Source: Plakobranchus ocellatus
Taxonomy: Eukaryota; Mollusca; Gastropoda; Plakobranchidae
NCBI GenBank assembly: GCA_019648995.1
Contig: BLXT01000744.1
Coordinates: forward strand, 972,840-999,106
Length of the DNA stretch: 26,267 nt
Direction: 5' to 3'
Shown: piece after piece, positions 24,801 through 26,267 of the stretch
Numbering within the stretch: the stretch's first letter is position 1
Layout of the letters: every line of letters begins with the position of its first letter
Notes under the pieces: model-generated
Seen by the model: the letters and a program-made list of their open reading frames with translations, nothing else
The model's database searches: none
What the model was told of the DNA's origin: nothing
Made by a program: the position numbers and the translations under genes

Positions 24801-25685
24801 CTCCTGGTTTAGTCACATGACGAGCCTCCCCTTTATTCTGAGTTCCGTACAGTTTGAGACCAATATGAGCTGTTGTGCCTGGTGTAAACAAAAAAAGTTC
24901 CAGTGTGAAAAGGCAAGGACAAATCTGTAAAAAAGGCATTGCAAAAGGAAAAAAACCTAGGGACTCATCACCCTTGCCTAGATATTATGTCTGAGCTAGT
25001 GCTGGCATAGTTGTTTGTCACTGCTAAAATGGATTTCAGGTAGGGCCTTTTCAAAAACCAGAACAAATCTCTGCACCTGAACTAATAATATCTGAGAATT
25101 GGTAAATTAGACACTAGTGAGCAGGGACACTTCTCTATCAGAGCTTTTATTTGAAAAAAAGGTTATTGAATCAAACATACAATAATATAATAAAGTACAA
25201 CCTTAAAACTTACATATCTTTTGAAACAATGAAGTTTTTTCATCATTAAGTATAAATATAAGGTTATACACCTTGCTCTTACTAATTATGTCACAAAATA
25301 CGACTTGTGCCCAATTTGCCCACGTTATTTGACATTGCACACCATAAAAACCAGTAAACCTCCTGCATTTCTATATCTTCTGCATTCATAGCTACTTGCA
25401 CAACCACACATTTCCTCGCCCTTATTCGAAGTTATCTTTCAACAGGAGCCTACAGTAAGCCACACTATTGACAGATTGAGAAAACTAACCTGAACCAAAC
25501 TGGCGTCCAGTGACAATGGCTATCTCATATTTGAACGGCCCATCTCGTCCGCACAGTGGGACCCTGGAGATGCGTCTGAGGTCAAGAGTATCCAAATAGC
25601 GGCAGATGAGAACAGTTATGATGTACAGTCCTAACACAATGGACAGGGCAATGAAGACCACTGGGTTTGTGCTCAAATCCAAGTT
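4248..25685 (-). CDS. PKD1: Polycystin-1-type protein, 3' part of gene (24 exons, 5' end outside window)
   Basis: Polycystin-1 is a large receptor/channel-like membrane protein that partners a PKD2-type TRP channel at cilia. The joined exons give 1,700 residues in family order: TM1 (9-28), PLAT (about 52-165), TM2 (212-232), TM3 (253-274), cytoplasmic loop (275-625), TM4 (626-649), TM5 (about 660-690), TM6 (748-766), TOP domain (about 767-1000), TM7-TM11 (1005-1220), tail (1221-1700). Diagnostic motifs are GSGTTAHIG, WHDNLGLSPAWF, SRFTRVQRAT, DFWTW, GYVQHL, TRAVFVEF, TYAQFGYL and DYEMVDYMIKRFKL. The segment FRHVKFAGLPSLPSR just after TM11 resembles the vertebrate PKD1 tail, which favours PKD1 over the PKD1L paralogues. 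All 23 introns are GT-AG and all phases join without a frame break. The loop and tail are longer than in human PKD1. The N-terminal ectodomain and start codon are outside the window. Confidence 0.93.
4616..4617. other. Two ambiguous bases
   Basis: NN at the start of a poly(A) run, probably unresolved homopolymer length. Confidence 0.99.
4618..4960. repeat. A-rich then purine-rich low-complexity tract in last intron
   Basis: After two N (4616-4617), nearly uninterrupted A runs extend to about 4700, followed by GA-rich sequence. On the coding strand this is T- and CT-rich and starts about 40 nt upstream of the exon X acceptor. Open frames across it are low-complexity artefacts. Confidence 0.85.
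5468..5895 (-). CDS. PKD1: PKD1 exon W: C-tail, acidic cluster and kinase-site segment
   Basis: Encodes a His/Asp cluster (ENHDDDDDYDDSRD), then VADVQEIMSRCKPSYG and a basic Ser-rich part holding RRKSSL and KRRHSI, both fitting the PKA consensus R-R-x-S/T. It is the longest exon here (428 nt, phase 0 to 2). The acceptor is GTTCTTCAG and the donor is GTACAT. A second acceptor (CCTTAG) 10 nt downstream is compatible only with the alternative donor of exon V. I see no equivalent in human PKD1. Confidence 0.88.
6198..6455 (-). CDS. PKD1: PKD1 exon V: C-tail, end of coiled coil and basic segment
   Basis: Continues the coiled coil (VEDLDKGEDDMTKQIEEAV), then turns basic and Pro-rich (KHPARWASQRKVKPAF, KPIMGKPPLDPKATF). 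It has 86 codons in phase 0-0 if the donor is GTGGGT. An alternative donor four bases further (GTATTC) would pair with an alternative acceptor of exon W and stay in frame, so the 3' boundary is not fully certain. Confidence 0.88.
6456..7346 (-). other. Intron U-V with short (GT)n
   Basis: Contains a short GT run followed by G-rich sequence at about 6962-6987 and otherwise ordinary intronic sequence. It interrupts the coiled-coil coding sequence. Confidence 0.7.
7347..7655 (-). CDS. PKD1: PKD1 exon U: C-tail with RVxF-like motif, start of coiled coil
   Basis: Opens with AFRHVKFAGLPSLPSR, closely like the same point of the vertebrate PKD1 tail. A Ser-rich stretch with RRSSL kinase-type sites follows, then an acidic segment, and the exon ends in a helical MDYLMASLLPTWDQVLQTLQ stretch that starts the coiled coil. 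The acceptor is CATCACAG and the donor is GTAGGT. Its 103 codons are phase 0-0. The tail is where polycystin-1 contacts polycystin-2. Confidence 0.94.
7656..8729 (-). other. Intron T-U, nothing recognised
   Basis: AT-rich intronic sequence between the TM11 exon and the tail exon. Phase 0 on both sides. No repeat of note or RNA gene seen. Confidence 0.7.
8730..9047 (-). CDS. PKD1: PKD1 exon T: pore-loop remnant, TM11 and start of tail
   Basis: Encodes the pore-helix equivalent (IASYRSVEASIGSLLGVLG), a filter-position GGRTDFW, then TM11 (LTHLFFLSYAMFAYGLALCL and on). Basic LRRSR follows, then DYEMVDYMIKRFKL, the most diagnostic tail motif of polycystin-1. PKD2 channels have LGD in the filter; here the acidic residue is replaced by Gly-Arg. 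The acceptor is TACACCAG and the donor is GTGAGT. Its 106 codons are phase 0-0. Confidence 0.96.
9048..9869 (-). other. Intron S-T, nothing recognised
   Basis: AT-rich sequence between the TM10 and pore-loop exons. No open frame with recognisable coding content and no structured repeat seen. Confidence 0.7.
9870..10004 (-). CDS. PKD1: PKD1 exon S: S4-S5 linker and TM10
   Basis: A basic linker (VVRQIRFCRPLYKFY) is followed by TM10 (GPLVGVLLIFVILLLTYAQF). The YAQ-x-G/A ending is a polycystin S5 signature. The acceptor is TTGTTTAG and the donor is GTAAGC. Its 45 codons are phase 0-0. It joins exon R as CLK-VVRQIRF across the longest intron, with no residues missing compared with the family pattern. 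Confidence 0.95.
10706..10728. other. Assembly gap of 23 N
   Basis: The gap ends in GA repeats, so the missing bases are probably a GA microsatellite. It lies in the exon R-S intron and does not affect coding sequence. Confidence 0.99.
10865..10888. repeat. (CAA)8 microsatellite
   Basis: Eight perfect CAA units in the R-S intron. Confidence 0.97.
12780..13070 (-). CDS. PKD1: PKD1 exon R: TM7 to TM9 (voltage-sensor-like helices)
   Basis: Encodes the rest of TM7 (VMFAVFLLYLLVVLLS), a cytoplasmic link, TM8 (WNWVDLMVLVAAWTQSALYI; the WN-VD motif is typical of polycystins) and TM9 (LHSILRWVQGLLMFLLCLK, the S4-like helix). The acceptor is AAAACCAG and the donor is GTAATT. Its 97 codons are phase 0-0. 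Confidence 0.95.
13308..13346. repeat. Perfect 14-bp inverted repeat (hairpin)
   Basis: TAAAGAGCAGTATC (13308-13321) and GATACTGCTCTTTA (13333-13346) are exact reverse complements separated by 11 nt. It lies in the intron between exons Q and R. It could form a stable RNA or DNA hairpin. It is shorter than a microRNA precursor, and no longer flanking pairing is apparent. Confidence 0.9.
13611..13696 (-). CDS. PKD1: PKD1 exon Q: end of TOP domain and start of TM7
   Basis: A short exon (GGVLTSSNIQTEKLLKF, then TSGVVDALMVCQ) that joins the last extracellular strand to the first helix of the channel-like domain. The acceptor is TTTTAAG and the donor is GTAGGA. It enters in phase 1 and leaves in phase 0. 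Exon R continues the helix without a gap. Confidence 0.9.
14241..14458 (-). CDS. PKD1: PKD1 exon P: TOP domain, GGYV and WLD-TRAVF segment
   Basis: Carries PGSGYVQHLG (the GYVQ-L signature) and QGWLDLNTRAVFVEFCLYSP, the most conserved strand pair of the polycystin domain. It ends in LLAEFAVSG just before TM7. NDT in the middle is a potential N-glycosylation site. The acceptor is TTTCACAG and the donor is GTGAGA. It enters in phase 2 and leaves in phase 1. Confidence 0.95.
14645..14819 (-). CDS. PKD1: PKD1 exon O: TOP domain, Cys-pair segment
   Basis: Encodes VSCPADSSL, then THRCVDTD (two Cys about 20 residues apart, a likely domain disulfide), and PYSPGWLNDQTSATWTFSSA, equivalent to the W-x(n)-GTW-Y segment of the family. 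NVS at the exon N/O junction is a possible glycosylation site. The acceptor is TTCCTCCAG and the donor is GTATGT. Phase runs 1 to 2. Phase decides this donor over a second GT four bases further on. Confidence 0.9.
15319..15380. repeat. 31-bp tandem duplication spanning exon N donor
   Basis: Copy 1 (15319-15349) and copy 2 (15350-15380) are head to tail and differ at one base (ctGcc versus ctAcc). Each holds the complement of ATG|GTTAGTGG, so the splice donor used by exon N (in copy 2) is duplicated 31 nt into the intron. The two copies' near identity suggests a recent event. Confidence 0.95.
15378..15508 (-). CDS. PKD1: PKD1 exon N: TOP domain, DFWTW segment
   Basis: Encodes SISDFWTWSESVLAPTVHY and ends MRQFRTAN. 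This matches the start of the polycystin extracellular domain, where a DFW-x-W motif precedes the MRQ/LRQ-R strand. The acceptor is TGTGCAG and the donor is GTTAGT. The donor lies inside a 31-bp tandem duplication, so an identical second donor lies 31 nt downstream. Using that one would add a near-immediate in-frame TAG. Confidence 0.92.
15811..16088 (-). CDS. PKD1: PKD1 exon M: pre-TM6 helix, TM6, start of TOP domain
   Basis: A basic amphipathic helix (LEGRKKLQLQTMLREV) leads into TM6 (TLFTFMFALLLAMVFINF). A Gly/Ala-rich insertion (GMGAGGAGGAF) and the first part of the extracellular polycystin (TOP) domain follow. NFS at 765 and NFT at 803 are potential N-glycosylation sites. The acceptor is TCTGTCAG. 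The donor is a weak GTTGTC, chosen because it alone joins in frame to the DFWTW motif of exon N. Confidence 0.92.
16651..16758 (-). CDS. PKD1: PKD1 exon L: end of TM5 and acidic linker
   Basis: Continues the TM5 hydrophobic run (VLILALLTAFFMNN) and then becomes acidic and polar (DEGADTIDIKPTVESNEQIK). Its 36 codons are phase 0-0, with acceptor CCTTTCAG and donor GTAAAG. It links TM5 to the basic helix that precedes TM6 in the next exon. Confidence 0.9.
17280..17527 (-). mobile_element. tRNA-derived SINE-like element in exon K-L intron
   Basis: The minus strand from 17527 reads like a degenerate tRNA: GGGTAGCAGAAGCTCAATC (box A region AAGCTCAATCAGTATC, 17513-17498), an anticodon-arm-like CTTTGCAAG, and a box B TGTTCAATTCC (17469-17459). 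A non-tRNA body follows. The loop triplet TGC would suggest tRNA-Ala ancestry. The 5' edge abuts a 20-nt G run (plus-strand C run 17528-17547) and two N. The 3' end is not defined, so 17280 is approximate. It lies in the sense orientation of the gene. Confidence 0.65.
17528..17549. repeat. Poly(C) run ending in two N
   Basis: Twenty C followed by NN at 17548-17549. It marks the 5' edge of the SINE-like element on the minus strand. Confidence 0.97.
17679..17763 (-). CDS. PKD1: PKD1 exon K: TM5
   Basis: A short exon encoding FGSNAALKWVVSLCCSI and continuing to the VVEPLR end. It matches the polycystin pattern of a GS-x-A-x-x-W helix ending in a PL(K/R) motif. The acceptor is ATGACAG and the donor is GTATGT. 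It enters in phase 2 and leaves in phase 0. Confidence 0.93.
18272..18473 (-). CDS. PKD1: PKD1 exon J: end of loop and TM4
   Basis: Starts with a Ser/Thr-rich end of the loop (FRRSLSTTTSQGLPLPLHHL), then a Pro/Ser turn with a CC pair, then TM4 (residues 626-649, WCVYLAYAVCIKLCLLAAIL and on), ending LYGYR. The acceptor is GTTTTAG and the donor is GTAAGG. Phase runs 1 to 2. The TM4 helix keeps a Lys in its middle, as polycystin-1 proteins often keep charged residues in these helices. Confidence 0.92.
18947..19119 (-). CDS. PKD1: PKD1 exon I: Ser-rich segment of loop
   Basis: About 58 residues, roughly a third of them Ser, running from RRSSKSGSHSSSS to SNKSKSSLSDNYG, with a less repetitive centre (VVWRDIHRPNIVS). 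It is probably disordered and phosphorylated (inference from composition). The acceptor is TTTTTCCAG and the donor is GTAAAC. It enters in phase 2 and leaves in phase 1. Confidence 0.85.
19590..19736 (-). CDS. PKD1: PKD1 exon H: acidic segment of loop
   Basis: Begins QKRDSMMDLFDSDDEWV, an acidic patch around Ser that fits a casein-kinase-2-type pattern, and continues with a Pro-rich stretch (APSKPLPFNPRRD). The acceptor is GTTCAG and the donor is GTCAGC. Phase is 2 at both ends. No catalytic domain is present, and the role in the loop is unknown. Confidence 0.85.
20559..20668 (-). CDS. PKD1: PKD1 exon G: charged coiled-coil segment of loop
   Basis: It encodes about 37 residues that are mostly charged (SVDDSDEDLQQRLDEMDAEI, then alternating acidic/basic residues to KRKISQEL). 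The pattern predicts a long single helix or coiled coil. The acceptor is CCCATAG and the donor is GTAAAA. It starts in phase 0 and ends in phase 2, completing an Arg codon with exon H. Confidence 0.85.
21379..21591 (-). CDS. PKD1: PKD1 exon F: cytoplasmic loop, amphipathic then Ser-rich
   Basis: Its 71 codons are phase 0-0. It begins with a Trp-containing segment (ELWSRDTIMQSWPDRMPTW) followed by low-complexity Ser/Ala/Gly sequence and a basic SRRSSRSTR patch that fits basophilic kinase consensus sites. The acceptor is GATAAAAG, a weak tract, and the donor is GTAAGA. The start was chosen because it is the only nearby AG that keeps phase 0 without an in-frame stop. Confidence 0.8.
21860..21913. 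repeat. (TA)14-(AG)12 compound microsatellite beside exon E donor
   Basis: It ends 10 nt before the plus-strand complement of the exon E donor. In the transcript, the donor is followed within about a dozen nt by a (CU)n tract and then a (UA)n tract. Confidence 0.97.
21926..22030 (-). CDS. PKD1: PKD1 exon E: cytoplasmic loop, basic segment
   Basis: A 35-codon phase 0-0 exon (VPVGLKRTVPMHRFARRG and following, ending PPVLGKK). It is strongly basic. The donor GTGAGT is good, while the acceptor (CCAACCCAAG) has a poor polypyrimidine tract. A CU-rich and then UA-rich microsatellite begins about a dozen bases into the downstream intron. Weak acceptor, neutral length and flanking CU repeats together make this a candidate alternative exon (inference). 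Confidence 0.75.
22510..22880 (-). mobile_element. Decayed non-LTR retrotransposon, C-terminal reverse-transcriptase fragment
   Basis: In the exon D-E intron, the minus strand reads in shifting frames as SRKAISMKTKLMVMKTCM, then LLYGSDCWT, then KLEAVAMWFIRRMMRISWM, and later KGSEHLAITRKIE. These match, in order, a common LINE reverse-transcriptase C-terminal pattern: K(T)-L-K-x-VWSVLLYGSECWT, a LEA-x-E-MW-x-RRM-x-RISW block, and a GLEHL-x-x-TGKIEGKR-RGR-R tail. Frameshifts and stops (for example TGA right after CWT) show that it is dead. The clade is not assigned, and no endonuclease or catalytic YADD part is seen. Confidence 0.8.
22978..23142 (-). CDS. PKD1: PKD1 exon D: cytoplasmic loop TM3-TM4, start
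   Basis: Its 55 codons are bounded by phase 0 on both sides (acceptor CATGTAG, donor GTAAGC). The sequence (ESMFQEILRPSSAQTLEIE and following) is mixed polar, with an acidic centre, and contains no known domain that I can name. The call rests on an open frame exactly in phase with both neighbours, good splice sites and its position after TM3. Its length is a multiple of three, so it could be skipped without a frameshift. Confidence 0.82.
24016..24350 (-). CDS. PKD1: PKD1 exon C: TM2 and TM3
   Basis: The PLAT-TM2 linker (HAWLSVSERPDHSRFTRVQRAT) carries the SRFTR-QRAT signature of polycystin-1 proteins. It is followed by TM2 (VLLTCIYLYMCVNAVWYG) and, after a short polar extracellular loop, TM3 (residues 253-274), capped by the basic FKRSRCK stop-transfer. 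The acceptor is TTTTCAG and the donor is GTATGG. It ends on a codon boundary, the first of several phase-0 junctions in the loop. Confidence 0.94.
24494..24551. repeat. 29-bp tandem duplication in intron B-C
   Basis: Copies 24494-24522 and 24523-24551 share TGTGAT-A-TTATAATT-AAGCAAA with a few mismatches. The second copy ends 16 nt from the exon B donor. Confidence 0.8.
24570..24878 (-). CDS. PKD1: PKD1 exon B: PLAT domain core
   Basis: It encodes most of the PLAT/LH2 beta-sandwich (residues 66-168), the first cytoplasmic domain of polycystin-1-family proteins. In other PLAT proteins this fold binds lipid, calcium or protein partners. Diagnostic motifs are GTTAHIGLKLYG, the DVFLI strand, WHDNLGLSPAWFVSHI and the DLQTGARYTFLINSWLS strand. 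The acceptor is CACCAG and the donor is GTAAAT. It both starts and ends in phase 1. Its motifs are the clearest evidence for the family. Confidence 0.95.
25490..25685 (-). CDS. PKD1: PKD1 exon A: TM1 and start of PLAT domain
   Basis: This exon opens with an extracellular stub, then a hydrophobic helix (NPVVFIALSIVLGLY onward, residues 9-28). A basic juxtamembrane stretch (LDLRRISR), the family-typical FCG-like PLCGRDGPFKYEI segment and the first PLAT strand follow. The acceptor is TTTTTCCAG and the donor is GTTAGT. It ends one base into a Gly codon, which exon B completes. The family's GPS autocleavage site should be encoded just upstream, outside the window. Confidence 0.93.
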
Positions 25686-26035
25686 CTGGAAAAATCAAGA
25701 TCAGAGTAATAGAAAATTATCTGTAATGGCATTTGATACAGGATTACTATTACATAAGGATCATTACAGCAAAATGCTTGCTGCAGTGATCTCTCAAATG
25801 AAATACAACAAATTTGATAGCAACATGGAAAGAGTGTACATAAGAAAAGTGGACTAAAGCAATCATTGGAATATTTAAATTAAAATCTGTTACTAACAAA
25901 AGTTTAACCACAAAGAGGTGCTATAAAGAAACAAAATTTTCAGGTTCGGCATAAAAGTGATAGATAAAAATATAGCAATGTTTATAGGTCACATTATTTA
26001 AATAAAAAGGAGAAAATGTTGGATTCATTTTTACA

Positions 26036-26214
26036 GAGAAAGAGAGAGAGGAAGAGAGGGAGAGGAAGAGAAGGGAGAAAAGAGAAATTTGGGAGACAGA
26101 AAGAGAAAGGGAGGGTCAGAGAGCAAAGAAGAGAGAGAGAATTGTAAAAGAGAGAGCAAAGAAGAAAAAAAGAGAGACAGAGAAAACAAAAAAGAGACAG
26201 AGAGAGCGAGAGAA

Positions 26215-26267
<53 letters not shown>
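26036..26267. repeat. Polypurine tract ending in (GA)n at window edge
   Basis: About 230 bases are nearly all A/G with rare pyrimidine interruptions, and become pure (AG)n from about 26219. On the coding strand it is a polypyrimidine tract in the intron just upstream of exon A. It continues past the window. Confidence 0.95.

Noticed and set aside
1..26267. A novel multi-gene system
   Set aside because: All supported coding exons belong to one known gene family. No second gene, operon-like cluster, CRISPR array or RNA system was visible.

Overview
The window is eukaryotic genomic DNA. It is AT-rich and full of homopolymer runs and microsatellites, with GT-AG introns of about 0.2-2.8 kb. It holds one recognisable protein gene, on the minus strand: the 3' portion of a polycystin-1 (PKD1-type) gene. 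I traced 24 coding exons from 25685 down to a stop codon at 4248. Every intron phase is compatible, and the joined coding length is 5,103 nt (1,700 residues plus stop). The upstream part of the gene (ectodomain, GAIN/GPS cleavage region) and its start codon lie beyond position 26267. The intron style, a tRNA-derived SINE and a decayed LINE fit an invertebrate. A mollusc, perhaps a gastropod, is my best guess, but this is inference; no sequence marker fixes the species.

Layout, in gene order (right to left): 25686-26267 is intron with a long polypurine tract. 25685-24016 encodes TM1, the PLAT domain, TM2 and TM3. 23142-18947 encodes a long Ser-rich, acidic cytoplasmic loop with a coiled-coil segment. 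18473-16651 encodes TM4-TM5. 16088-13611 encodes TM6 and the extracellular polycystin (TOP) domain. 13696-8730 encodes TM7-TM11, the channel-like domain with a pore-loop remnant. 7655-4248 encodes a roughly 480-residue cytoplasmic tail with an RVxF-like phosphatase docking motif, a coiled coil, acidic and Ser-rich segments, and a VxPx-like motif near the C terminus. 4247 to about 2650 is likely 3' UTR and flank, with several candidate poly(A) signals. 1-2650 contains simple repeats and a 40-bp tandem repeat but no gene I can support.

All parts belong to one transcription unit, so there is no gene-gene interplay to describe. By family knowledge the product is the membrane-embedded C-terminal fragment of polycystin-1, which partners a PKD2-type TRP channel at cilia and at the cell surface. 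Non-genic items worth reading are a 31-bp tandem duplication that copies a 5' splice site, a triple NAG acceptor, a LINE relic, a tRNA-like SINE, a perfect 14-bp hairpin, and (UA)n/CU-tracts beside a frame-neutral exon. I did not find an undescribed multi-gene system. Residue numbers below count from the first visible residue (window numbering), not from the true N terminus.
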